64,000 nucleotides of DNA from Sulfuricurvum sp. (GTDB lineage Bacteria > Campylobacterota > Campylobacteria > Campylobacterales > Sulfurimonadaceae). Shown here one piece after another: positions 16,970 through 24,573 of this stretch (position 1 is its first letter; every line of letters starts with the position of its first letter). The position numbers were made by a program, and so were the translations under genes. Below the pieces are notes generated by a model. The model had not been told where the DNA came from, searched no databases, and saw only the letters and a program-made list of their open reading frames with translations. Location: contig JAQTLL010000002.1 in the NCBI GenBank assembly GCA_028714915.1, forward strand, positions 186,001 through 250,000, read 5' to 3'.

Positions 16970-17035
16970 GGGCCTCCTGCCGAAGGAAGCTTAGCGCTAG
17001 CGTAGACAACAGGACGAGTTCTGTTGGCGTTTAAA
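16970..17035 (+). repeat. Two-hairpin repeated element, copy 2
   Basis: Hairpin 1 is GGGCCTCC-TGCCGAA-GGAAGCTT, with the same loop as copy 3 and altered paired bases. TAGCGCTAGCGTAG follows. Hairpin 2 is CAACAG-GACGAGTT-CTGTTG, with the same loop as copy 1 and a different stem. The terminal GCGTTTAAA runs straight into the ubiE ribosome binding site (AAAGG at 17033-17037). A small extra hairpin GCAC-GTAT-GTGC lies just upstream at 16954-16965. Confidence 0.7.
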
Positions 17036-17043
17036 GGAAACAA

Positions 17044-17751
17044 GTGACCAAACAAGAAAAAATCGTATCTATGTTTAATGATATTGCTCCGACGTACGAT
17101 CGGGCAAATCGTGTTTTGAGTATGGGTGTTGATACGATTTGGCGAAAAAAAGCGTGTAATCTTGCCTTTAGTTATTGCGGGAAAGAGGCACTTTCCATTG
17201 TGGATGTAGCGTGCGGTACAGGCGATATGATGGGATATTGGAAGCGTATCGGTGATGAAAACAGCATTCATATTGATGAGATTATTGGTGTTGACCCTAG
17301 CGATGGGATGGTCGGTGTCGGACGTGAAAAATTCCCGCAAATGTCATTTTACATCGCTCCTGCAACGGTGCTTCCAAGAGAGGATAATTCTGCGGACATT
17401 ATCAGTATTTCATACGGTATTCGTAATGTCATGGAGCGACAAGCAGCCCTTGTTGAATTTAGCCGTGTTCTCAAAACAGGCGGATTGGTTGTTATTCTCG
17501 AATTTATGAAAAATGAAAATCCTTCTGCTTTAGGTAAAGTACGTGATTGGTATATGAACAATATCCTCCCTCGTATCGGCGGACTGATCTCTAATAACTA
17601 TGAAGCATATCGCTATCTTCCTGATTCGATCGAAGGATTTTTGACGGTCGGAAAAATGGAAAAAGAGCTTGAAGAAGCAGGATTTGAGATGCTGTATACA
17701 CAAAGTTTTTCGATGGACATTTCGACGTTAATGATTGCTCGAAAAAAATAA
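17044..17751 (+). CDS. ubiE: Demethylmenaquinone methyltransferase (UbiE/MenG)
   Basis: This SAM-dependent methyltransferase carries out the last step of menaquinone synthesis. The 235-residue protein has VFSM-type start VSMFNDIAPTYDRANRVLSMG, motif I VDVACGTGDMMGYW and SISYGIRNV, as expected for UbiE. Menaquinone is the main quinone of this phylum, so a menaquinone role is more likely than ubiquinone. The start is GTG with AAAGG 6 nt upstream. The binding site overlaps the end of the two-hairpin element. xseA follows 4 nt after its stop. Confidence 0.93.
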   Translation: MTKQEKIVSMFNDIAPTYDRANRVLSMGVDTIWRKKACNLAFSYCGKEALSIVDVACGTGDMMGYWKRIGDENSIHIDEIIGVDPSDGMVGVGREKFPQMSFYIAPATVLPREDNSADIISISYGIRNVMERQAALVEFSRVLKTGGLVVILEFMKNENPSALGKVRDWYMNNILPRIGGLISNNYEAYRYLPDSIEGFLTVGKMEKELEEAGFEMLYTQSFSMDISTLMIARKK

Positions 17752-17755
17752 CGTT

Positions 17756-19009
17756 ATGGCCTCCACTCTTAGTGTTAGCGGACTAAACGAACAAATCAAG
17801 ACGCTGTTGGAAACAACATTTGAATTTGTCAGTGTTGAAGGGGAACTTTCGCGCGTTACCAAACATGGCAGCGGTCACATCTATTTCACCCTCAAAGATG
17901 CTAATTCCTCGATAAAATGTGTCATGTTCCGAGGCAATGCGGCACGGTTAAAGTTTTCTCTTGATGAGGGGGCGCATATTGTCATTCATGGAGCGCTTAG
18001 TCTCTATACCCCGCGCGGAGAATATCAGATTAACTGCGTCAGTGCCGAGCCTTACGGGGCAGGGGCATTAGCCGTAGCGTTCGAGCAGCTCAAAAAAAAG
18101 CTTGAACAAAAAGGCTATTTTGATCCTTCTCATAAAAAACCGTTCCCTAAATTTCCGCAAAAAATCGTGTTGGTGACATCGGCTACAGGTGCAGCTTTGC
18201 AAGATATGCAGCGTGTTGCTGCTCACAGGTGGCCTTTGGTAAATCTCATTGTGATAGATGTACTGGTGCAAGGGGTTAGTGCGGCTACAATGATTGCGGA
18301 TGGCTTGCGCTATGCAGATATGCTCAATGTGGATGCGGTTATCGTCGGGCGTGGCGGTGGAAGTGTTGAGGATTTATGGGCATTTAACGAAGAGGTCGTT
18401 GCGGATGCACTTTTTGCGATGGCTACACCGGTTATTTCAGCCGTGGGACATGAAATTGATTGGGTAATCAGTGATTATGTTGCCGATTTACGTGCTCCCA
18501 CCCCCAGTGCTGCGATGCAGATGCTTCTTCCTGATGCTGCGGAGATGATGCAGAGTATCGATGAGATGCGCTATGGTGCATATGGGATGATTATGCAACG
18601 ATTAGAGCGAAAACGCGAACAGCTTTTATCGATGCAAGAGGCGTTTAAACGCAATGGTGTTGAACATCGTTTAGAGGTGCAACGAGAGCTTGTAAAAGAG
18701 TTAAGAGAGCGAATAAATACTCAAATAATAAGAATTTTAGAGCAAAAAGCAGGTGAGCTTTCCCCCCTTAGAGAGCGTTTAGTACAAGCAATAGAGAATG
18801 TTGTACGTCAAAAACAAAACATAATATCTCAAATGATGCAAGCGTACGAATCCCAACATCCGAAACATAAAAACAAACGAGGGTTTGCCCAGATAACACG
18901 TGATGGCAAAGTGATTGATTTGGATGAGCTGAGTATCGGCGATGAGTATGTAGCAATGAACGATAAAACAGCTATTACTTCAAAGGTTGTGAAAAAAGTG
19001 ACGATGTAA
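17756..19009 (+). CDS. xseA: Exodeoxyribonuclease VII large subunit
   Basis: The 417-residue protein degrades single-stranded DNA with the small subunit XseB. It has an N-terminal OB fold (SVEGELSRVTKHGSGHIYFTLKD), the catalytic domain motifs LVTSATGAALQDM and VGRGGGSVEDLWAFN, and a long coiled-coil C-terminus. The ATG at 17756 gives the family-typical start MASTLSVSGLNEQIK. An in-frame ATG 21 nt earlier overlaps ubiE. A hairpin terminator follows its stop. XseB is not in the window. Confidence 0.95.
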   Translation: MASTLSVSGLNEQIKTLLETTFEFVSVEGELSRVTKHGSGHIYFTLKDANSSIKCVMFRGNAARLKFSLDEGAHIVIHGALSLYTPRGEYQINCVSAEPYGAGALAVAFEQLKKKLEQKGYFDPSHKKPFPKFPQKIVLVTSATGAALQDMQRVAAHRWPLVNLIVIDVLVQGVSAATMIADGLRYADMLNVDAVIVGRGGGSVEDLWAFNEEVVADALFAMATPVISAVGHEIDWVISDYVADLRAPTPSAAMQMLLPDAAEMMQSIDEMRYGAYGMIMQRLERKREQLLSMQEAFKRNGVEHRLEVQRELVKELRERINTQIIRILEQKAGELSPLRERLVQAIENVVRQKQNIISQMMQAYESQHPKHKNKRGFAQITRDGKVIDLDELSIGDEYVAMNDKTAITSKVVKKVTM

Positions 19010-19014
19010 TATTT

Positions 19015-19041
19015 GTCATCCCCGGCTCGATCGGGGATGAC
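19015..19041. terminator. Bidirectional hairpin terminator between xseA and sppA
   Basis: GTCATCCCC at 19015-19023 pairs perfectly with GGGGATGAC at 19033-19041. It lies in the 40-bp gap between convergent genes. Similar GTCATCCCC palindromes occur as repeats in many genomes, so it may also be one unit of a dispersed palindromic repeat. Confidence 0.75.
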
Positions 19042-19049
19042 GGGAAGTA

Positions 19050-19922
19050 TTATTTCAATGTTACCGGCGGAAAGTACAGGTGTGCAAGCGTTGCCCCCTC
19101 AGCAGCAAATTTCTTGAAAAATCTATCCATAGGATCTTCTTTGTTCCAAACAGGATCGCTGACATGAGCGAGATCGGCAGTGCGCTTTTTGGCATCAAAC
19201 TCTACACCAAGTGCATCAACGAGTTTGACCTCTTTGGCTTGAGCTGCGGTAAAGATATGAGCATCTGCATAGTCGCTGCTGCGATTTAAATCCAGCTTAC
19301 GTGCACGGGCAACATCTCCGACAAAAAGAGTGTAGGTACCACCGATTACTTTTTCAAGCTCAGCACGCTCTACATTACTCCACGGCCGATCAAACGTCCC
19401 TACTTGTTTGTAGGTCCCTGCATGAACCACTTGGGTTTTCACTCCTACTTTTTGCATCAGTTCGGAGATGTCAGCCCCTTCCATGATAACACCGATGGAG
19501 CCAACCATGCTTCCGGGATTGGCAATGATCTCGTTTCCCCAAATAGCAGAGTAATATCCACCGCTTGCCATAATACCTGCGGCATAGATGACGACGGGTT
19601 TGGTCTCTCTCAGACGTTTTATAGCGTACGCAATTTCAACCGAGGGGGCAACGGCTCCACCGGGAGAATCGATACTAAACAATACCCCTTTGACATCTTT
19701 ATTTTCTCTTGCTTCATCAAGTTGTTCGACGATTGATGTCGCATCTATGATGGGACCCGCCAAGGAAATTTTTTGCAGATTGTAAGAGGTCAAACCCTCT
19801 TCGCTTGAGGGGAGTATGAGCCATACGATGAACAGTACGAGCAGTGTCGCTTTAAAATTATTTTGTATAAATCGTAATCCGTTTGCTAGGCAAGAGCCTA
19901 TTTTTTTAATCCATTCCATCAT
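19050..19922 (-). CDS. sppA: Signal peptide peptidase SppA (S49 family)
   Basis: The 290-residue protein is a membrane-bound Ser/Lys protease that clears cleaved signal peptides. One membrane segment lies at about 22-39 (ATLLVLFIVWLILP). The protease domain shows FSIDSPGGAV, MASGGYYSA and the region of the nucleophile GSMVGSIGV. It is the short, single-domain form usual outside the enterobacteria. Two adjacent ATGs (19922, 19919) are possible starts. It starts 2 nt after the end of the upstream amidohydrolase gene, so both are one operon, an order known from Campylobacter. Confidence 0.93.
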   Translation of the reverse strand: MMEWIKKIGSCLANGLRFIQNNFKATLLVLFIVWLILPSSEEGLTSYNLQKISLAGPIIDATSIVEQLDEARENKDVKGVLFSIDSPGGAVAPSVEIAYAIKRLRETKPVVIYAAGIMASGGYYSAIWGNEIIANPGSMVGSIGVIMEGADISELMQKVGVKTQVVHAGTYKQVGTFDRPWSNVERAELEKVIGGTYTLFVGDVARARKLDLNRSSDYADAHIFTAAQAKEVKLVDALGVEFDAKKRTADLAHVSDPVWNKEDPMDRFFKKFAAEGATLAHLYFPPVTLK

Positions 19923-19924
19923 AA

Positions 19925-21139
19925 CTATCCTTTTACTTTTTCTCCGACAATATAGACCGATTCAATATGCGGTGGTTGCAACAGCAGATGAATCGGCAGT
20001 TGATCGTTGATCTCATAATTTACCCGCGTAACGAGTAAATCTGCATCATAAGAAGGTGCGATTGTACCACAGTTTAGTCGTAACGCGTCCGCCGCATCCA
20101 CGGTAACGCTTCTCCAAAGTTTACGGGAGAGTTCTGGCAAATTGTGGTCAGGGTGCATAAAAAGGGCAATTTTCATCTCTTCAAATAGATTCAGAGTGTA
20201 GTTGGAACTTAGCCCATCGGTTCCGCATACCCAGCGGATATTGTGACTATTCAGCCGTTGTACATCAAGCACACCGTTGCCCAGAAGGCGGTTGGAGATG
20301 GGGCAGTGGATGATGGTGTGATTGCCTTGTTGGAGTGTCACCAGTTCATCTTCTTTTGCATGAATGACATGGGTAAACAGTGTCGGTACTTCTTTGAAAT
20401 AGGCTAAAAATTCTTCTACCGTATTGGCGGCGGTGGTTTGTTTGAGAAAGTTTTGAAAAAACGGTTGCAAATCTCCGCTATTGGTATCGAGCCATTGGCG
20501 CTCAGCCGGACTTTCCAGTAAATGGGCAGTGACACGAATCTCATTTTCGAGAGCATATTTGAGTGCTTTTTGGATGAGTATGCGATGGACGGAGTAGGGG
20601 GAGTGGATGGCAATTGAGGGATAAAATCCTTCTCGCTTTACCGTTTGTGATGCAAATAAACGCTCTTGAAAATTACCGTACAGCGCATCTGCCATGAGAG
20701 GGTCTGAGCCTATGAGTTCATTAAAATAGACTACTTTTTGAGGGGTATTGGCACAAGCATCCAAATCAAAACCATACGAGCTCACCGCCCCAAATGCCGT
20801 AATACCATTGTCCAGCATCTCTTGCGTGGCACGCTCCATACACTCACTCTCACAGCTGTGAATGAGCTCATCTCGATTGGCGATAACACTCGAAAGCCAC
20901 GGCATAAATTCACCATACGTAAGAGTTGAACGATTGGCACTGAACTCCAGATGAACGTGTGCATTGATAAGACCGCTCATAATGACTGACCCCTCGCCTA
21001 GTTCTTGGCACTGTGCACCGTATTGAGCGCGGAGTTCACTGTTGGGGGCAATAGTAAGAATGGTTTTGTCAAAAACAATGCCGTGATTTCGTAAAATAGT
21101 GTCGGGGGTAAAAATGGCATCGGCGAGAAGTATCTGCAA
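19925..21139 (-). CDS. Amidohydrolase, aminofutalosine/SAH deaminase-like
   Basis: The 404-residue protein belongs to the metal-dependent deaminase branch of the amidohydrolases. The metal ligands are visible as NAHVHLEF (HxH), a His in TAHLLES, a His in FTHVIHAKEDE and the Asp in CGTDGLSSN. Relatives are annotated as aminofutalosine deaminase or chlorohydrolase. Menaquinone in this phylum is made by the futalosine route, so a role there is possible. However, many members use the nucleosidase branch, which does not need a deaminase, so the substrate is open. It shares an operon with sppA and faces the CheY-like gene divergently. Confidence 0.75.
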   Translation of the reverse strand: MQILLADAIFTPDTILRNHGIVFDKTILTIAPNSELRAQYGAQCQELGEGSVIMSGLINAHVHLEFSANRSTLTYGEFMPWLSSVIANRDELIHSCESECMERATQEMLDNGITAFGAVSSYGFDLDACANTPQKVVYFNELIGSDPLMADALYGNFQERLFASQTVKREGFYPSIAIHSPYSVHRILIQKALKYALENEIRVTAHLLESPAERQWLDTNSGDLQPFFQNFLKQTTAANTVEEFLAYFKEVPTLFTHVIHAKEDELVTLQQGNHTIIHCPISNRLLGNGVLDVQRLNSHNIRWVCGTDGLSSNYTLNLFEEMKIALFMHPDHNLPELSRKLWRSVTVDAADALRLNCGTIAPSYDADLLVTRVNYEINDQLPIHLLLQPPHIESVYIVGEKVKG

Positions 21140-21166
21140 GTGAGAGCCTTTGAAAATTTTAATAGC

Positions 21167-21204
21167 AGTATAGCAGAACCTTTTTAACGATAATTTGCTA
21201 CAAT
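21167..21204. promoter_or_regulatory. Divergent promoters for the amidohydrolase and the CheY/CheC/GGDEF operon
   Basis: TATACT on the minus strand (21172-21167) is placed 28 nt upstream of the amidohydrolase ATG. TACAAT on the plus strand (21199-21204) is 30 nt upstream of the GTG of the response regulator. No -35 boxes are seen on either side, which is normal for this phylum. Confidence 0.5.
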
Positions 21205-21233
21205 TTATTTAGAAGTAAAATGCAGGAGTGAAG

Positions 21234-21593
21234 GTGAAGATACTGGTTGCAGATGATTCAAAATTGGCACGATTATCGCTGATGAAAATAGTCAAAGAAC
21301 TTGAGCCTAGTTGTGAAGTTATTGAAGCGGACAATGGTCAGATTGCTATTGAAAAATTCCAAGAGAATTCTCCTTCAATTGTATTTTTGGATTTAACAAT
21401 GCCCATTATTGATGGATATGAAGCATTGACACAGATTCTTGAGATAAATCCAAAAGCCCAAGTGGTTGTGGTTACGGCGGATATTCAGAGTCAGGCTCAA
21501 GCACAAGTAATGGCGTTAGGAGCAAAGATGGTGATACCAAAGCCTATCAGCAGTGAAAAAATGCAAACTGTTTTACAACAGCTTGTATTCTAA
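21234..21593 (+). CDS. CheY-like single-domain response regulator
   Basis: The 119-residue protein is a lone receiver domain with the acidic pair in VADDSK, the phosphoacceptor Asp in FLDLTMP, Thr in VVTADI and Lys in PKPIS. The start is taken as GTG at 21234 because CAGGAG at 21223-21228 gives a 5-nt spacing. The GTG at 21228 would overlap that site. It is first of three genes (receiver, CheC-like phosphatase, diguanylate cyclase), so the CheC protein probably dephosphorylates this receiver. Confidence 0.88.
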   Translation: MKILVADDSKLARLSLMKIVKELEPSCEVIEADNGQIAIEKFQENSPSIVFLDLTMPIIDGYEALTQILEINPKAQVVVVTADIQSQAQAQVMALGAKMVIPKPISSEKMQTVLQQLVF

Positions 21594-21605
21594 GAGGAAA
21601 TAGTA

Positions 21606-22223
21606 GTGAAATTAATTGAATTTAGCGGAGATCATTTGGATGTTCTGCGGGAGCTTATGAATATTGCTGTGGGAAATGCGACGGCGAGTATTGCTGATTT
21701 GTTGAAAGCTTTCGGGACGATGCATATTCCTAAAATTACGATTAGTGATATTACGGGATTAAAGCAGTATATACAAGACACCATCCCAAGTGAGAATAGT
21801 CACTATGTGACCAAACAGCTTTTTGGAGGTCCGTTGGGGGGTGAATTTATTTTTGTCATTACCGATGAATCAGCTATTAATTTGGGAAATCATCTTTATG
21901 ATATAGATGCCCCAAATGATGCTGATATTTATGATGCCGTTATTGAACTGACCAATATTTTAAGTGCCACGATGATAAGCCGATTGACCGAAGAATTGAA
22001 TGTAAAAGTCCAGTTTTTTGTCCCTTCAACGCAAATTATTAAAGGGAATGATTTAATTGATTTAGATGAAGCTCAAGGGTATGTACAGGTTATTATTATC
22101 AGCACACAAATGGAGTTTCAAAATCAAAATATCAATGGACATATTTTTATTCTGACTAAAGATGCGATGATTCAAAGCCTCAAAGACCTTATTGATCAAA
22201 AACTTGAAGAGTTGTATGCATGA
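21606..22223 (+). CDS. CheC-family CheY-P phosphatase
   Basis: The 205-residue protein has both CheC active-site helices, seen as LRELMNIAVGNATASIADLL near the N-terminus and VIELTNILSATMISRL in the second half. Each carries the E-x-x-N pair that dephosphorylates CheY-P. No CheD is nearby, and CheD is the usual partner of CheC in other phyla. The start is GTG with AAGAGGAA upstream. The diguanylate cyclase overlaps its stop by 4 nt. The context indicates a small signalling module in which receiver phosphorylation is reset by this protein. Confidence 0.85.
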   Translation: MKLIEFSGDHLDVLRELMNIAVGNATASIADLLKAFGTMHIPKITISDITGLKQYIQDTIPSENSHYVTKQLFGGPLGGEFIFVITDESAINLGNHLYDIDAPNDADIYDAVIELTNILSATMISRLTEELNVKVQFFVPSTQIIKGNDLIDLDEAQGYVQVIIISTQMEFQNQNINGHIFILTKDAMIQSLKDLIDQKLEELYA

Positions 22224-23503
22224 CAAAGCTGGTTGATTATCCCAATATTTTATTGGATGCACTTGAGCATGGAGTGATGATTGTCGATGAAGAGTTTAAT
22301 GTTGTGTATTGGAATCAATGGTTGGAAATTAATACAGCCCATTCGTATGCGAGTATGGTGGGAAAATCACTTTTAACGTTTTATCCGGATATTGATTATC
22401 GAACACTGCAGCGAAAAATCAGAACAACGCTTAGGCTTAATTCTCCTACGTTTTACGATGCTTCATTGAATAATCGCTTTATTCCCATCCCTCGAAATAA
22501 AATTACCAGTTCTGTTTTGAATACGATGCAGTTGCAGGTAACGATTTCACCCTATGTTGTCGAGCAAAGAATGGTGATGATTGCTGTTTATGATATTAGT
22601 GATTTGCATGAATTGAAGCTGAAACTGCAACAGCAGATGAAAAAAATAGCACAACTTAATGTGGAACTTCAGCACGATAAACAGATTATTGATGATAATT
22701 TGTTAATTGTTAAAACAGATGGAGACTTTCATATTATTGAAGTTTCAAAGGCATTTAACGCCTTTTTTGGGTTTAAGGAAAATGAATTAATCGGGTGGCC
22801 GTTGCAAATAATTTATTCGGATAAAACGCCCCTGTCTGAATATACGCATATGAAAAAAACGCTTCAAGATTTGGAGCGTTGGAGTGGTGAAATTGAAATC
22901 CTATCCAAACAAAGCAAAGCATTGTGGATGGATGCTGTGGTGACACCGTGGATTGACCATTTAGGTATATTGAGCAGTTATACGGCAATTTATCATGATA
23001 TAACCGATAAAAAACGGCTTGAGCTTCTGGCAACTACCGATCCTTTGACCAAACTTTATAATCGTTATAGATTTGATGAAATTTTTGATATTACGTTGAT
23101 GCGGGAACATTGGAAAACAGGTGATTCTTTTGCTCTTGTAATAGCAGATATTGACCATTTTAAACAAATAAATGATGCTTACGGGCATCAAAGAGGGGAT
23201 GAAGTGCTTGTGTGTATTGCCGAAGTCCTTCGGCACACACTGCGCGAAGGGGATACGTTGGCGCGATGGGGAGGAGAGGAGTTTATCTTTTTACTGCCGC
23301 ATGTAGATGCGCGCAGAGCAATCCTTGTAGCGGAAAAACTAAGAGTGGCTGTTGAGCAACTAAATTTATTTGTGAACGTTCAGTTATCGTTTGGAGTGAG
23401 TCTGTTTGTTGCAGGCGATACGCAAGAAACACTTTTGAATCGTGCCGATACCGCTTTGTATAAAGCCAAGGAGAATGGCAGAAACAAAGTTGAATTACTT
23501 TGA
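22220..23503 (+). CDS. PAS-PAS-GGDEF diguanylate cyclase
   Basis: The 427-residue soluble protein has two PAS domains (about 10-125 and 155-260) joined by a coiled coil near LKLKLQQQMKKIAQLNVELQ. A C-terminal GGDEF domain has the active motif RWGGEEF. The inhibitory site RxxD is present as REGD five residues before GGEEF. It should make cyclic di-GMP with product inhibition and has no EAL domain. No membrane segment is seen, so the signals sensed by PAS are cytosolic. It overlaps the CheC gene by 4 nt, which ties second-messenger production to the receiver/phosphatase pair. Confidence 0.93.
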   Translation: MTKLVDYPNILLDALEHGVMIVDEEFNVVYWNQWLEINTAHSYASMVGKSLLTFYPDIDYRTLQRKIRTTLRLNSPTFYDASLNNRFIPIPRNKITSSVLNTMQLQVTISPYVVEQRMVMIAVYDISDLHELKLKLQQQMKKIAQLNVELQHDKQIIDDNLLIVKTDGDFHIIEVSKAFNAFFGFKENELIGWPLQIIYSDKTPLSEYTHMKKTLQDLERWSGEIEILSKQSKALWMDAVVTPWIDHLGILSSYTAIYHDITDKKRLELLATTDPLTKLYNRYRFDEIFDITLMREHWKTGDSFALVIADIDHFKQINDAYGHQRGDEVLVCIAEVLRHTLREGDTLARWGGEEFIFLLPHVDARRAILVAEKLRVAVEQLNLFVNVQLSFGVSLFVAGDTQETLLNRADTALYKAKENGRNKVELL

Positions 23504-23531
23504 TGAAAGTTCCTTGTAATCTAGTAGTGCG

Positions 23532-23537
23532 TATAAT
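23532..23537 (+). promoter_or_regulatory. -10 element TATAAT for the aroQ-flhF-fliA operon
   Basis: TATAAT lies 33 nt before the aroQ ATG in the 66-bp gap after the diguanylate cyclase. It probably starts the long transcript from aroQ to fliY, in which most genes overlap or are separated by a few bases. Confidence 0.6.
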
Positions 23538-23569
23538 CTATCTTTAAAAGTTAAATCGAAGGTTTTTGT

Positions 23570-24046
23570 ATGAAGATAGCGGTAATTCAAGGTCCAAATC
23601 TTAATATGTTGGGTGTGCGTGATCAGCAAGTATACGGTCCGATGCGTTTAGAGCAAATCCATGCTCAAATGAAAGATTTTGCAGGGCAAAACGGGATTGA
23701 TATTGATTTTTACCAAAGTAATTTAGAGGGTGAGATTGTTGATAAAATCCAAGAGTGTTATGGAGATGCGGATGGAATCATCATTAATCCTGCCGCGTAT
23801 TCCCATACATCAATTGCTATTCGTGATGCGATCAGTGCGGTGAGTATCCCGACGATTGAAGTCCATATCAGCAATATTTATCGCCGTGAAGAGTTTCGTC
23901 AAAAAAGTATGACAGCTCCTGTATGTACCTCGTCAATTATCGGATTTGGACCATTTGGGTATCATTTGGCAATGATGGGGATGATGCAGATTTTGAGTGA
24001 AATTCAAGCAATACAACGTGCACAGCAAGGCACTGTAGAAGAATAA
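23570..24046 (+). CDS. aroQ: 3-dehydroquinate dehydratase, type II
   Basis: This cytosolic enzyme is the third step of the shikimate pathway. The 158-residue protein has the type II motifs [18 protein letters not shown] with the catalytic Tyr, [16 protein letters not shown] with the catalytic His, and [15 protein letters not shown]. It leads the operon with folK and the flagellar genes, an order shared with Campylobacter and Helicobacter. The mixing of aromatic, folate and flagellar genes is therefore ancestral and not a sign of rearrangement. Confidence 0.96.
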   Translation: MKIAVIQGPNLNMLGVRDQQVYGPMRLEQIHAQMKDFAGQNGIDIDFYQSNLEGEIVDKIQECYGDADGIIINPAAYSHTSIAIRDAISAVSIPTIEVHISNIYRREEFRQKSMTAPVCTSSIIGFGPFGYHLAMMGMMQILSEIQAIQRAQQGTVEE

Positions 24047-24048
24047 TC

Positions 24049-24573
24049 ATGTTTCTTGCGCGAGCGTTGGATAAGAAGCATACGATTTATGTCAGTCGAA
24101 GATTTCCTTCCAAACTGCACGTAAATAATAATCACCGATTCTCGGTTATTTTGGGAGTGGGTGGTAATGTAGGTGATGTCAGACGGCGCATGGAACATTT
24201 GTGGGTTTATTTGGGGAGACTCTCCCAGCTTACAAGAGTTCAAAGCGGAGTGATTTTAAAAAATCCCCCGTTTGGGTATACCCAGCAAGATGATTTTTAC
24301 AACACAGTAATTAAGATTTCAACATCGCTTTCTCCTCGAGCACTTTTACGGGTATTGTGGAGAATTGAAAAGCGTTTTGGGAGGGTTCGTAGTTTCACGA
24401 ATGCTCCAAGAACACTTGATTTGGATATGATATTCTTTGATAAACGGATACTTGATTATCCAGAATTAAAAATCCCCCATCCTCATTGGGAAAAGCGTTC
24501 TAGTGTGGTGATACCATTGAAAAGTATGGCTCGAAACACGATACGGAGACACTATGAAAATCTTAACGTTTAG
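24049..24573 (+). CDS. folK: 2-amino-4-hydroxy-6-hydroxymethyldihydropteridine pyrophosphokinase
   Basis: This enzyme transfers pyrophosphate from ATP to the pterin in folate synthesis. The 174-residue protein has a basic extension of about 30 residues before the conserved VILGVGGNVGDVRRRM. The substrate motif KRFGRVRSFTNAPRTLDLDMIF follows, with the metal-binding D-x-D. It begins 2 nt after aroQ, and its end overlaps flhF by 20 nt. The N-terminal extension is a feature of the version found at this locus, and its role is unknown. Confidence 0.9.
   Translation: MFLARALDKKHTIYVSRRFPSKLHVNNNHRFSVILGVGGNVGDVRRRMEHLWVYLGRLSQLTRVQSGVILKNPPFGYTQQDDFYNTVIKISTSLSPRALLRVLWRIEKRFGRVRSFTNAPRTLDLDMIFFDKRILDYPELKIPHPHWEKRSSVVIPLKSMARNTIRRHYENLNV

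Noticed and set aside
19015-19041. GTCATCCCC palindrome as part of a mobile element
   Set aside because: Only one copy is seen here, and it sits exactly between convergent genes, so a terminator is the simpler reading.
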